Position numbers and translations under genes: made by a program
NCBI RefSeq assembly: GCF_019734195.1
Contig: NZ_JAASHM010000004.1
Coordinates: 118,814 to 182,813 of the forward strand
From: Clostridium sp. K13
GTDB lineage: Bacteria; Bacillota; Clostridia; Clostridiales; Clostridiaceae
DNA length: 64,000 bases
Reading direction: 5' to 3'
Shown: piece by piece, positions 49,106 through 58,942 of the stretch
Numbering within the stretch: position 1 is the stretch's first letter
Layout of the letters: each line of letters starts with the position of its first letter
Notes under the pieces: model-generated
The model's input: the letters and a program-made list of their open reading frames with translations, nothing else
What the model was told of the DNA's origin: nothing
Databases searched by the model: none

Positions 49106-51199
49106 TTATTTATAATTTATCACTTTTAATCTATGAAGTGCTCTAGTTGTCATAATATACTTTACTAAATCATCAGTCTTATCATCAAAGTTTACTATTA
49201 TAACTCCATCAAATTCTAATCCTTTAGCATAATAAGATGGAACTATAACTTTACCACCTCTATACATAACTTCTTCTCTATCAAAAGCTAAAAGCTTAGT
49301 AAACTTTTTAAGCTCTGGTGCTATCTTCTTAAGGTCTTCTTTATCCTTTGTTATAATTGCAATATTATCATAATTTTCATCATCATAATCTTCTAATGTT
49401 TCTAAAATAGTATCAATTAAATCATCTTTATCATTAATATTAACTTCTTCAACATCATATTTACCTTTTCTAACAAATGGAACTATTGCATTTTCATCTA
49501 ATAGCTTACTTGCATACTCCATTATTTGGAATGTTGATCTATAGCTCTTATTTAAAGCATAATTCTTAACAAATCCCCCAAATAGAGACTTTAATTTAAG
49601 CATTGCTGGCTCTTCTTCTACTTTTATTAGTCTTTGATTTGCATCTCCAACAATAGTATAGCTTCTACAACCAGTTAATTCTTTTAATACTATGAATTGT
49701 AACATACTATAATCTTGCGCTTCATCAATTACTATATGTTTAATATCATGTTTAGTTTTTTTACCATCAAGCTTAATCATCATATAAAGAATTGCAGGTA
49801 AATCTAAATATGATAACTGCTCAGTATTAGTAAATTCTTTATAAATATCTACTATATTTTTATTGTCTATCCAATGAGCTAAATTATCCTTTTGAACCAT
49901 AAGTTCTCCTACAATTTCTCTAACTCTTAATCTTCTTTGGAATTCTATATTATTTTGTTCAATAGCTAATTGTTCTTCTGAAAGACTAGCAAGCTTATCC
50001 TTAACTTCTGCATTTAAGTTTCTTACTAATTCGTCTCTCTTATCCTTTAGCTTTGAAATAATAACTCTCTTAATCTTTTGACTTCTTCTAAATAAAGGCA
50101 TGTATTTATAGTGCTTTTCAAATAATTCATTTATTTCATCTAATGAAACTACCTCTTCATCAAAGAATTTTACTGGTTCAAATTCAAAGTAATTATTTTC
50201 TAACTCTTCACACTTTTTATCTAAAACAGCTATAAATTCTTCTCCAGCTTTATACTTAATTTCATTAATAACTTCTTCATTTCCTTTTAAAACTTCTTCT
50301 AAATAAGCAGTAAAATCAACTACAGACTCATTTAATCCTATTTCATTCATTGCAAAATGAGCAAATGTTTGTTGATTAACCTTACTTTCTCCTAATGTAG
50401 GAAGTACATCTCTAATATAATCAATAAAGATATCATTAGGTCCTAATATTAGCACTTTATCTCCTAATTGTTCTCTAAAATTATATAAAAGATATGCAAC
50501 TCTATGAAGGGCAATTGTAGTTTTTCCTGAACCAGCAACTCCATTAACTACTACAACCTTCATTCTTTCTTCTCTTATTATTTCATCTTGCTCTTTTTGA
50601 ATAGTCATAACTATATCTTTAAGTTTTTCACCAGCATTTGATGATAAAATCATTTGAAGAATATCATCTTTTACATCAACATCTGAATCAAAGAATCCCT
50701 CTAATTTACCTTTTTTAATCATTATTTGTCTTCTTGCTAATATATCTACTGGCACTTCCCCATCTGGTGATTTATAACTTGTTTCACCTAATGTTCCTTT
50801 ATAAAACAATGATGCTACCGGAGCTCTCCAGTCTACCACAGCTGCATCAAAGCTTCCTTCTGGAGTTAAACCATATCTACCAACATATATTTGTTCTGCA
50901 TAACCATTATCCTCAAAATTAACTTTTCCAAAGTAAGGTGATTCTTTTAACTTTGTAAATTCTGCTAACTTTCTATCTATAGTTCTATACATTTCTTCCT
51001 TAACGTATCTCTCATGATCGAAGTATTCCATTACTTTATCTTCATCATCTCTGTATTCTTCTATGAATTTTTTTCTATACTCTAATATATAATCTGCAAC
51101 ATCTTTTCTTTTTTGTATGTAATTTAATATTTCTTTGCTTAATAACTCTAAAGTTACCTCTAGATTTTGTTCTTCTTGTAAAAATTCAAATTTATTCAA
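49106..51199 (-). CDS. helD: UvrD/Rep-like ATPase HelD (RNA polymerase recycling factor)
   Basis: 697 residues. An N-terminal coiled arm (1-90) is typical of HelD. Walker A VNGVAGSGKTTIALHR (G220-T227), motif II HIVIDEAQDYS, a SYTIVGDANQRL motif III, and motif V-VI VPSYYAKGLEFDGVIIVN...MTTRALHRL follow. HelD pries open stalled RNA polymerase and releases it from DNA and RNA. The C-terminus ends soon after motif VI, about 75 residues shorter than Bacillus HelD. It is a single gene with its own terminator. Confidence 0.9.
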   Translation of the reverse strand: MNKFEFLQEEQNLEVTLELLSKEILNYIQKRKDVADYILEYRKKFIEEYRDDEDKVMEYFDHERYVKEEMYRTIDRKLAEFTKLKESPYFGKVNFEDNGYAEQIYVGRYGLTPEGSFDAAVVDWRAPVASLFYKGTLGETSYKSPDGEVPVDILARRQIMIKKGKLEGFFDSDVDVKDDILQMILSSNAGEKLKDIVMTIQKEQDEIIREERMKVVVVNGVAGSGKTTIALHRVAYLLYNFREQLGDKVLILGPNDIFIDYIRDVLPTLGESKVNQQTFAHFAMNEIGLNESVVDFTAYLEEVLKGNEEVINEIKYKAGEEFIAVLDKKCEELENNYFEFEPVKFFDEEVVSLDEINELFEKHYKYMPLFRRSQKIKRVIISKLKDKRDELVRNLNAEVKDKLASLSEEQLAIEQNNIEFQRRLRVREIVGELMVQKDNLAHWIDNKNIVDIYKEFTNTEQLSYLDLPAILYMMIKLDGKKTKHDIKHIVIDEAQDYSMLQFIVLKELTGCRSYTIVGDANQRLIKVEEEPAMLKLKSLFGGFVKNYALNKSYRSTFQIMEYASKLLDENAIVPFVRKGKYDVEEVNINDKDDLIDTILETLEDYDDENYDNIAIITKDKEDLKKIAPELKKFTKLLAFDREEVMYRGGKVIVPSYYAKGLEFDGVIIVNFDDKTDDLVKYIMTTRALHRLKVINYK

Positions 51200-51308
51200 A
51201 ACAACACACTCCTTTGATTAGTTAGTTGTTAGTAGTTATATATTAACTTCTAACTAACATTAGGGGTTAAGTCGATATACCGTCTTAACCCCTTATCTTT
51301 ATAAATTC

Positions 51309-53396
51309 TTATTTATCTTTTGAATCTTCTTTATTAGCTTCTTCTTTGTCCATATCTAATATTTCTACAGTTTCAATAGATGCTTCTTTCATAATGGCTT
51401 CTTCTTCTTTTTCAACTGCTTCGATTACTTCTTGTGCAACCTTTTTATCTTGCAATTCTTCTTCTACCTCAGTTACTACCTCTTCAGAAGCTTTTTCATT
51501 ATTTTCAAGCTCTCTACTTTTCTTTTCTTCTTCTCTTTTTATCTTTAATTCTGGATATTTTTCATACACAAACTTAAAGAACTCATCTCCGAAGATTGTT
51601 TCTTTATCTAATAAATATTCAGATATCTTATCTAATAAATCTCTATTTTCCCTTAATATTTCTCTTGCTTTTTGGTGACATTCTCTTATTATAGATAAAA
51701 CTTCTTTATCTACTAAAGTTGATGTTTCTTCACTACAATTTCTAACTGCTCTACCATCTAAATATCTGTTTTGAACTGATTCTAAAGCCATCATATCAAA
51801 ATTATCAGTCATACCATAAATAGTAACCATATTTCTTGCAGTTTGAGTTGCTCTTTCAATATCATTAGAAGCCCCTGTAGATACAAGATTAAATACTTCT
51901 TCTTCTGCAGCTCTACCACCAAGCATAACCATTATTTGATTCATTAACTCTTCCTTAGAAACTAGGTATTTTTCTTCTTCTGGAAGCTGCATTGTATAAC
52001 CTAATGCACCCATTGTTCTAGGAACTATAGTTATTTTATGAACTGGATCTGTTCCTTCTAAAAGTCCAGCAACAAGCGCATGCCCAACTTCATGGAATGC
52101 AACAACTTCTCTTTCTTTTTTAGAAAGTATTCTATCCTTCTTTTCTTTACCAGCAATTATTACTTCAACTGCTTCTTCTAAATCTTCTTGAATAACTAAC
52201 TCTCTTCCACTTCTAACTGCTCTTAAAGCTGCTTCATTTACTATATTAGCAAGATCAGCTCCTACAGCACCTGGAGTTCCCTTTGCAATTGATTCTAAAT
52301 CAACCTCTGAAGACATTTTAACATCTTTAGAGTGAACATTTAATATTGCAATTCTTCCCTTTAAGTCAGGTCTATCAACAATAACTCTTCTATCAAATCT
52401 ACCTGGTCTTAAAAGTGCCTTATCTAATATTTCTGGTCTATTTGTAGCACCTAAGATAACTATTCCCTTAGATGTATCAAATCCATCCATTTCAGTAAGT
52501 AATTGATTTAAAGTTTGCTCTCTTTCATCATTACTTTGCATTTGATTATCTCTGCTCTTACCTATAGAGTCAATTTCATCTATAAATATAATACAAGGAG
52601 CCATTTTTTCTGCTTCTTTAAATAAGTCTCTTACTTTAGCTGCACCCATACCAACAAACATTTCAACAAATGTTGAACCTGAAACTGATAAGAATGGTAC
52701 CTTTGCTTCACCTGCAACTGCTTTTGCTATAAGAGTTTTACCTGTTCCTGGAGGCCCTACTAAAAGCGCACCCTTAGGTAATTTAGCTCCTATCTCTGTA
52801 TATCTTTTAGGATTATGAAGGAAATCTATTATCTCTGTTAATGATTCTTTAGCTTCATCTTGCCCTGCAACATCTTCAAAACTAACCTTTATATCTTTTT
52901 CAACATATACTTTGGCATTGCTTTTACCCATGCCCATTCCCATTGGGCCGCCGCCCATTTTCTTAGCCATTTTTCCAAATACAAATCTAACTAAGAAGAA
53001 CATTAATACTAACGGTAATACGTTAAGTATTATGAAATCCATAAATACAGATTGTTGTTTTGTTATTTGTGGATAATATTTAACATCATTATCTAGTAAT
53101 AACTTTATTAAATCTGGATTATCTGCATTACCAGTGTAAAGGACTTTACCTTTCATCTCACTTGAATCTTGTGGTGTGATTACAAGTGCTGTTCCATCAA
53201 CTGTAACTTCTTTAACTTCCTTATTTTCAACCATTTGGACAAATTCATTATAAGAAATTTCTTTTGTCGTTAACATTTCCTTTGCTGTTGAAAATGAGTA
53301 TAAAAATAGGAATGCTATTACTGCATAAATTATTAAAAACTTTTTATTATTGTTCTTTTTTTCTCCATCTTTTCTATTGTTTACATCATTATTCAT
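51309..53396 (-). CDS. ftsH: ATP-dependent zinc metalloprotease FtsH
   Basis: 695 residues. Two N-terminal membrane helices (about 19-37 and 118-137) flank the extracellular segment. Then come the AAA+ module (Walker A GPPGTGKT 214-221, Walker B CIIFIDEIDSIG, SRH RPGRFDRR) and the M41 protease domain with zinc site H435-E-V-G-H439 (HEVGH rather than the common HEAGH). A highly charged acidic tail of about 90 residues follows the protease domain. It degrades misfolded membrane proteins and regulators. An imperfect hairpin (51262-51293) lies downstream. Confidence 0.95.
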   Translation of the reverse strand: MNNDVNNRKDGEKKNNNKKFLIIYAVIAFLFLYSFSTAKEMLTTKEISYNEFVQMVENKEVKEVTVDGTALVITPQDSSEMKGKVLYTGNADNPDLIKLLLDNDVKYYPQITKQQSVFMDFIILNVLPLVLMFFLVRFVFGKMAKKMGGGPMGMGMGKSNAKVYVEKDIKVSFEDVAGQDEAKESLTEIIDFLHNPKRYTEIGAKLPKGALLVGPPGTGKTLIAKAVAGEAKVPFLSVSGSTFVEMFVGMGAAKVRDLFKEAEKMAPCIIFIDEIDSIGKSRDNQMQSNDEREQTLNQLLTEMDGFDTSKGIVILGATNRPEILDKALLRPGRFDRRVIVDRPDLKGRIAILNVHSKDVKMSSEVDLESIAKGTPGAVGADLANIVNEAALRAVRSGRELVIQEDLEEAVEVIIAGKEKKDRILSKKEREVVAFHEVGHALVAGLLEGTDPVHKITIVPRTMGALGYTMQLPEEEKYLVSKEELMNQIMVMLGGRAAEEEVFNLVSTGASNDIERATQTARNMVTIYGMTDNFDMMALESVQNRYLDGRAVRNCSEETSTLVDKEVLSIIRECHQKAREILRENRDLLDKISEYLLDKETIFGDEFFKFVYEKYPELKIKREEEKKSRELENNEKASEEVVTEVEEELQDKKVAQEVIEAVEKEEEAIMKEASIETVEILDMDKEEANKEDSKDK

Positions 53397-53568
53397 ACTT
53401 TTAAAATCTCCTACTAACTCTAAAGTCTTTTATCTGATATCTAGACATTGTAATAATCCAAATTACCTAAATTTAATATAACAATGTCACGTTTCTAGAT
53501 AATGAATTCTAACATTCTAAATGAGTTAACCCTACAGTTAAAACTAAGAATTCAATTTATAAAGCTCT

Positions 53569-54099
53569 TTATTCTATTTTCCCGAAGTCTTTCCATGGAT
53601 ATACCTTTACTTGAGCTTTCCCCTTTATTTCACTTGCATCAATATATGGATCTTCCCAGTACCTAGAATCTAATGACCAATATCTATTATCTCCTAAAAA
53701 GAAATACTTTCCTTCTGGCACTATAAACTCACCATTATAATTATCTGCTGTTCCTATGTAATTTTCCTTTAATGTTTCATTATTTACAATTACTGTTCCA
53801 TCCTTAATTACAATCTTATCTCCTGGTAAACCAATTAGTCTTTTAATCATATCTTCATTTTTTTCTTCTGAATAAAAAACTACTATATCTCCTCTTTTTA
53901 AATTTTCTGGATTATAAACTCTAGTAACAAATAATCTATCACCTACATTTAATGTCGGTACCATAGATTCTGATGGAATTTTAACCTTAAATATTAAAAA
54001 TCTATTTATTAATATGGCTAATATTACAGCTATTACTATAGGTACAATCCAGTCACTAAAGAAATTGGACTTCTTTGTTCCTTGACTCACTATTCCCAC
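53569..54099 (-). CDS. lepB: Signal peptidase I
   Basis: 176 residues. One N-terminal membrane helix (about 17-35), catalytic serine S45 in IPSESMVPTL and general-base lysine K86 in MIKRLIGLPGDK, with box E GDNRYWSLDSRYW. It cleaves Sec signal peptides on the outer membrane face, including probably the bacteriocin and anchored hydrolase precursors here. The start is GTG at 54099, overlapping the end of the DUF3006 gene by 10 bases, so the two are coupled. Confidence 0.94.
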   Translation of the reverse strand: MGIVSQGTKKSNFFSDWIVPIVIAVILAILINRFLIFKVKIPSESMVPTLNVGDRLFVTRVYNPENLKRGDIVVFYSEEKNEDMIKRLIGLPGDKIVIKDGTVIVNNETLKENYIGTADNYNGEFIVPEGKYFFLGDNRYWSLDSRYWEDPYIDASEIKGKAQVKVYPWKDFGKIE

Positions 54100-54323
54100 A
54101 TACCTTTCATTAAACTATTAATTTTATTCTTTCTTTGTTTTGTAGCATCTTTATCTACATAAAATGAATTATTGTGCATTATCACTACGTCGCCATCCTT
54201 AGGTTGTTTATCAAATAAATTTATATCTATTAAGATTATATCCTGTTTCTCATCTTCTAAAACAACAGATTTATTTTCTATTCTATCTACTATAAATTTT
54301 TTATTACTCATAACAGCTAGCAC
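54090..54323 (-). CDS. DUF3006-type small protein
   Basis: 77 residues from GTG 54323, with AAAGGTGG 11 bases upstream; an ATG at 54311 is possible but has no ribosome site. The core FIVDRIENKSVVLEDE...GDVVIMHNNSFYVDKDATKQRKNKI matches DUF3006, a small beta-barrel-like family ending in a basic segment. It is cytoplasmic and overlaps lepB. Function unknown; the coupling with signal peptidase hints at a secretion-linked role. Confidence 0.8.
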   Translation of the reverse strand: MLAVMSNKKFIVDRIENKSVVLEDEKQDIILIDINLFDKQPKDGDVVIMHNNSFYVDKDATKQRKNKINSLMKGMWE

Positions 54324-54530
54324 TGATTGCTAAATCCACCTTTCATAACTTCCATTATTAAATATTAAAATCATGAAACAACCTTAATTTAAAGCCTTAC
54401 TACATAAAGTTTTTACTAACAAAGTTTTTTAATTTTAACTTTAATAACTGCTTTATAAGTATATCACAATTAATTAATAACTAATAGTATTACTCTCCAT
54501 TATATATCATTATTATGTCAGTTTTGTTAC

Positions 54531-54568
54531 AAAAAAAAGCTATACCAAAAATATTTTGATATAGCTTT
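54531..54568 (-). terminator. Terminator of lysA
   Basis: AAAGCTATA...TATAGCTTT stem, eight U on the minus strand. Confidence 0.88.
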
Positions 54569-54587
54569 ACTATATTTTAAACAGAAT

Positions 54588-55880
54588 TTAAACTTCAAGT
54601 GCTAAAAGTTCTTCATAGCTTTGTCTCTTTGATACTACTCTAGCCACTCCATCTTTTACAAATACAACTGCTGCTTTTGGACTTTTATTATAGTTACTAG
54701 ACATTGAAAATCCATATGCACCTGTTGAAAATACCGCTAATATATCTCCTATACTAGGATTTTGAATACAAATATCATTAACAAAAATATCTCCTGATTC
54801 ACAGCACTTACCAGCTATTGCAACTCTATTATTACATTTATCTGTAATTTTATTTGCTATAGCCATCTCATACTTTGCTCCATATAATGCAGGCCTTATA
54901 TTATCCGTCATTCCTCCATCTACTGAAACATAAGTCCTAACTCCTTCAATCTCCTTAATCGCTCCAATTGTATAAAGAGTAGTACCTGCATTTCCCACTA
55001 TAGACCTACCTGGTTCTATTGTTAATATAGGTTTTTCTATACTTAGTTTTTCACATACTTCATCAACTTTATTTAAAATAGAAGTACAATAATCCCTTGT
55101 TTCTTTTGGTTTATCTTCATCGGTATAATGTATACCAAATCCACCCCCTAAATCTAATTCAGGTATTATATGTCCTGTCTCCTCTTTTATTTCTTTTATA
55201 AATCCAAGCATAACTTCAACTGCGTCTTCGTATGGTTGTATTTCAAAAATCTGTGATCCTATATGACAATGTAATCCTCTTAATTCTAGATTTTCACAGT
55301 CTAAAGCTAATTTCACAGCATCCATTATAGTTTCTCCAACAGGAGCAAAACCAAACTTAGAATCTATTTGACCTGTCTTTATATAATCATGAGTATGAGC
55401 CTCTATTCCTGGTGTTAATCTTAAATAAATATTTTGCTTTTTATTGTATCTTTTAGCTATTTCATTTAGTCTTTTCATTTCATCTAAATTATCAACAACA
55501 AATACTCCAACTCCTAGCTTAACACCTAATTCAACTTCATTTATACTTTTATTATTACCGTGGAAATATACTCTATCTAACGGAAAATCTGCTTTATAAG
55601 CTGTATATAACTCTCCCCCTGATACAACATCTAAATAAAGACCTTGCTCACATATAAGTCTACACATTGCCTTTGTTAAAAATGCTTTTCCTGCATAAGC
55701 TACTCTATTATTATTTTCTAAACATTTAAAATCTCTATAATATTTTTTACATGTATCTATTAAAAGACTTTCATCCATTACATATAATGGTGAGCCAAAT
55801 CTATTCACCAATTCTGTTGAACTAACTCCCCCAATAAATAGTTCATTTTCTCTAATTTCCATTGCCCCAAATAATTTCAT
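54588..55880 (-). CDS. lysA: Diaminopimelate decarboxylase
   Basis: 430 residues. PLP lysine K65 in YAGKAFLTK; substrate and cofactor motifs HCHIGSQIFE, DLGGGFGI, EPGRSIVGNAGTTLY and the catalytic CCESGDIF near residue 363. It converts meso-diaminopimelate to lysine and CO2, the last step of lysine synthesis. A lysine riboswitch lies in its leader, consistent with feedback control. It is monocistronic. GGAGG lies 8 bases before the ATG. Confidence 0.96.
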   Translation of the reverse strand: MKLFGAMEIRENELFIGGVSSTELVNRFGSPLYVMDESLLIDTCKKYYRDFKCLENNNRVAYAGKAFLTKAMCRLICEQGLYLDVVSGGELYTAYKADFPLDRVYFHGNNKSINEVELGVKLGVGVFVVDNLDEMKRLNEIAKRYNKKQNIYLRLTPGIEAHTHDYIKTGQIDSKFGFAPVGETIMDAVKLALDCENLELRGLHCHIGSQIFEIQPYEDAVEVMLGFIKEIKEETGHIIPELDLGGGFGIHYTDEDKPKETRDYCTSILNKVDEVCEKLSIEKPILTIEPGRSIVGNAGTTLYTIGAIKEIEGVRTYVSVDGGMTDNIRPALYGAKYEMAIANKITDKCNNRVAIAGKCCESGDIFVNDICIQNPSIGDILAVFSTGAYGFSMSSNYNKSPKAAVVFVKDGVARVVSKRQSYEELLALEV

Positions 55881-55994
55881 TGCTATTGCCTCCGCTTAAT
55901 TTAGTTAGTAGCCACTCCTTAACAATTAATTTTAAAACTTTTGAAAATTGCTAACTCTGAAGTTCTAACTTCTCTTTTAATATTAAAAAAACAT

Positions 55995-56272
55995 AAAAAA
56001 ATTACCACTATAGAAAAACCTATAATGGTAGTTATGCTTATTTAAAATGCAATTTTTTTAAAATAAATTCAATAAACAAAATTGAACAATTTTATAATCG
56101 CACCTTTTTAGCACTCCACTTCCGTGACAGTTATACATATATTATATGTATACCCAGAAATAACTTTTTACATAAATTATTTCTTCGGCCATTATACCTT
56201 TCATAAATAATCTTTGCCCGTCGACTCCTATTTACTACTCTTTATAAATGGCTCCTCTAACATAGGTATTCT
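55995..56272 (-). promoter_or_regulatory. Lysine riboswitch (L box) controlling lysA
   Basis: On the minus strand from about 56270: TTAGAGGAGCC, AAAGAGTAG, GGAGTCGACGGGC, GAAAGG, ATGGCCGAAG, an AAATAA/TTATTT stem-loop, CTGGGTATACAT, and AACTGTCACGGA ending near 56120. These are the conserved lysine aptamer blocks in order. The expression platform is a terminator: CTACCATTATAG/CTATAGTGGTA (56003-56031) followed by seven U. The rest of the 55881-56363 gap is AT-rich leader and a promoter near 56320-56345. Confidence 0.92.
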
Positions 56273-56363
56273 ATTAGCTTCTATATTGTATGTTCATGTT
56301 TAATAATATGATACCATATAACTAAAATTATTCAACCATATTTTAATCTTTATTCCATATTAA

Positions 56364-57038
56364 TTATAAACTTCTATATTTATCCATTAACCCACTCATA
56401 GTATCCCCATTTGCTGGTGGTGTATAAGTGATTGCATTAGCCCCTGCATCAATTGTTTTTCTTATAGTCTCTTCAGTAGGTCCTCCCGTGGCAATTACAG
56501 GGAAGTCAGGAAACTCTTCTCTTATTTTCATTACTATCTCTGGAGTGTTTTTTCCCCCTGAAACATTTAATATTGTTGCCCCTGCTTCTATTCTTTCTCT
56601 TATATTTTCATGAATTGAAACTACTGTAACTATTAAAGGTATATCTATTGTTTTTCTTATCTTTGAAACTACTTCATTTGACGTAGGTGAATTTACAACT
56701 ACTCCCATAGCTCCTTTAAACTCAGCATCTAATGCTAAATTTACTACTCTTTTTCCTTGAGTTATTCCTCCTCCAACACCACAAAAAACTGGTACATCCG
56801 CCGCCATAACTAATGCTGATGTTATTAACGGTTGAGGAGTAAATGGATATACGGCTATTATTGCATCTGCATTTGTATTTCTTATAATTGCAACATCAGT
56901 TGTAAATAATAACGATTTTATTCTTTTTCCAAATATTTTTATTCCTGAACAATCTCTAATACAAGATGGTACTTCTACTACATGGCTTCTTAGAAGTCCT
57001 TTAATCTCAGGCACAGTCTTATGCTTTTTTATCTCCAT
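56364..57038 (-). CDS. TIM-barrel phosphate-binding family protein, function unknown
   Basis: 224 residues. Alternating beta-strand/helix pattern of a (beta/alpha)8 barrel: ADAIIAVYPF, VPVFCGVGGGIT, GAMGVVVNSPT, PLIVTVVS, GATILNVSGG, FPVIATGGPTEETIRKTIDAGANAITYTPP. The last is a standard phosphate-binding loop. It is often annotated as a hydrolase, but no catalytic residue can be assigned. GGGGTG precedes the ATG. It stands alone upstream of the lysA leader. Confidence 0.7.
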   Translation of the reverse strand: MEIKKHKTVPEIKGLLRSHVVEVPSCIRDCSGIKIFGKRIKSLLFTTDVAIIRNTNADAIIAVYPFTPQPLITSALVMAADVPVFCGVGGGITQGKRVVNLALDAEFKGAMGVVVNSPTSNEVVSKIRKTIDIPLIVTVVSIHENIRERIEAGATILNVSGGKNTPEIVMKIREEFPDFPVIATGGPTEETIRKTIDAGANAITYTPPANGDTMSGLMDKYRSL

Positions 57039-57225
57039 TAAAACACCCCTATCACTAAATTTATAAGTATTATTATACTATTTTAAATTAAATTTTAAAG
57101 AAGTTTATATTAAAATGCCATAAATTTTAACACATTCTATATAAATCTTAACAATTATTTGATAAAATATATTTAATATCGATTAATCAAATTTTAGTTT
57201 TGATTATGACTTATGAGGTGTTTGA

Positions 57226-58467
57226 ATGAAGTTATTAAAAAATTATTATCCCCCCTATGTAATCCTTTCCATTTTATATTTATTTTTTATTGTATTTGCT
57301 TTTTGTTTAGATACACCTTCCGAAATTTTTTCTGGGCTAAAAGCTATAATATTATCATCCGATATATTAATTACTGATTATATGGCAGTTGGCGGAATTG
57401 GTGCTGCTTTAGTAAATGCTACTTTAACAAGCTTATTATCATTATTACTTTTAATGATTATAGGAATTAAACCTAATGGATCAACTATAATGTCTTTATG
57501 GCTTATGACTGGTTTTTCATTTTTAGGTAAAAATATATTCAATATATGGCCTATAATTCTAGGTGTATATTTATTTTCTAAATATCAAAAAGAACCTTTT
57601 CTTAATTATATATTAGTTGCTTTATTAGGTACTTCTCTTTCTCCTGTAGTAAGTCAAGTTAGCTTTAGCAACAATATAACAGGCCCTATCCCAATAATAT
57701 TAGGTATATTAATTGGTATTGCCGTTGGATTTGTATTACCACCTATAGCTTCACACAGTATTAAGGCTCATAATGGTTACAATTTATATAATATAGGCTT
57801 TGCTAGTGGACTACTTGCAACATTATTAATGTCAATGATGAGAGGCTTTGGTATAGATTTAGATTCTAGACTTATTTGGCATACTGGATCAAATAAAATT
57901 CTATTTATCCTTATTATAATTTGTTGCCTTTATTTAATCCTTATTGGAGTTATTTATGGTAAGAATAAAAAAACTAACCTTACTAATATTAATAAACAAA
58001 CTGGTAGATTAATAAGTGATTTTTATATTGTTTTTGGAGAAACTACCTATATAAACATGGGGATTTTAGGTATTTTAGCAACTTGCTTTGTTATTTTAAT
58101 CGGTGGTGATTTAAATGGGGCTACCATATGTGGAATTTTTACTATAATAGGTTTTAGTTGCTTTGGTAAGAATGTTAAAAATACTATTCCTATAATTATT
58201 GGTGCTACAATTGCTGCTATATTTAATGTAAATGAAGTTACTTCACCTTCCTTATTATTATCTATATTATTTTCTACTACTCTTGCTCCTATTTGCGGGA
58301 AATTTGGCTGGAAATATGGTGTTTTAGCTGGTATAATTCATGTTAATATAGTTACAAATATAGGGTATTTACATGGTGGTCTTAATCTTTATAATAATGG
58401 TTTAGCTGGAGGTTTTGTTGCAATGATATTAATTCCATTAATAACTACCTTTAAAAAGGAGATCTAA
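57226..58467 (+). CDS. DUF1576 multi-pass membrane protein
   Basis: 413 residues with about ten membrane helices. It appears as two related halves, each containing a G-x-x-x-x-x-T-x-x-G-F-S-x-x-G-K-N block (TGFSFLGKNIFNIWPIILG and TIIGFSCFGKNVKNTIPIIIG) and a LHGGLNLYN/AHNGYNLYN segment (HNGYNLYNIGFASGLLATLL, HGGLNLYNNGLAGGFVAMIL). This internal duplication suggests a transporter fold; no substrate is known. GAGGTG precedes the ATG. It is followed 4 bases later by a small gene, so the two form an operon. Confidence 0.85.
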   Translation: MKLLKNYYPPYVILSILYLFFIVFAFCLDTPSEIFSGLKAIILSSDILITDYMAVGGIGAALVNATLTSLLSLLLLMIIGIKPNGSTIMSLWLMTGFSFLGKNIFNIWPIILGVYLFSKYQKEPFLNYILVALLGTSLSPVVSQVSFSNNITGPIPIILGILIGIAVGFVLPPIASHSIKAHNGYNLYNIGFASGLLATLLMSMMRGFGIDLDSRLIWHTGSNKILFILIIICCLYLILIGVIYGKNKKTNLTNINKQTGRLISDFYIVFGETTYINMGILGILATCFVILIGGDLNGATICGIFTIIGFSCFGKNVKNTIPIIIGATIAAIFNVNEVTSPSLLLSILFSTTLAPICGKFGWKYGVLAGIIHVNIVTNIGYLHGGLNLYNNGLAGGFVAMILIPLITTFKKEI

Positions 58468-58471
58468 ACTT

Positions 58472-58819
58472 ATGAAATTTAAAATTGAAAAAAACATTAA
58501 GATTATTAATGAATTAATTGCTTACTTTTATAAGCTAGGAACTGTTGATGTTCATATTGATTTAAGCTCTGATAATGAAAATTCTTATTTTAATATTTAT
58601 GGACAAGTTGATAGTATTTCAAAAGATGAATTAGAGTCTTTGGCTAATATTTTAAATACGCCAAGACAATATGAAGTTGAAAATTATTATTGGAATCTTG
58701 GTGGTGAATGTGAATTTGATTCTGAGCTTACATTAGTTGGTATGATGATAAACTCCGCTAAAATCTCTTATAAAGATGGAAACTTAAAAATTAGCATAAT
58801 TAGAGAGGAATCGAAATAA
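58472..58819 (+). CDS. Small conserved protein partnered with DUF1576
   Basis: 115 residues, mixed alpha/beta, no signal peptide or membrane segment. It begins 4 bases after the DUF1576 stop, with AAGGAG in the end of that gene, so it is co-translated. The sequence (SKDELESLANILNTPRQYEVENYYWNLGGE) has no motif I recognise. It may be a cytoplasmic accessory or regulator of the membrane protein. Confidence 0.75.
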   Translation: MKFKIEKNIKIINELIAYFYKLGTVDVHIDLSSDNENSYFNIYGQVDSISKDELESLANILNTPRQYEVENYYWNLGGECEFDSELTLVGMMINSAKISYKDGNLKISIIREESK

Positions 58820-58837
58820 ACTGCGAATGAAAATAAA

Positions 58838-58942
58838 AGTTAAGGGCCTAAAGGCCAAGGTAAAGTGATTAATTAGCGAAGCGCTGTTCAAAAAACTTAA
58901 CCGTCCGAAGACCCTTAACTAAATAAATTGCTTCGCAATTTA
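58838..58942 (-). ncRNA. Multi-branched RNA structure at the sfsA 3' end
   Basis: On the minus strand, first a hairpin AATAAATTG/CAATTTATT (58923-58943). Then a closing stem AGTTAAGGG/CCCTTAACT (58912-58920 with 58838-58846) encloses GTC-TTCG-GAC (a stable UUCG tetraloop), GGTTAAGT/ACTTTACC with inner AGCG/CGCT, and GGCC-TTTA-GGCC, followed by CTTAACTTTTATTTTC. It is too elaborate for a plain terminator; it could be a structured small RNA or a compound bidirectional terminator. Confidence 0.45.
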
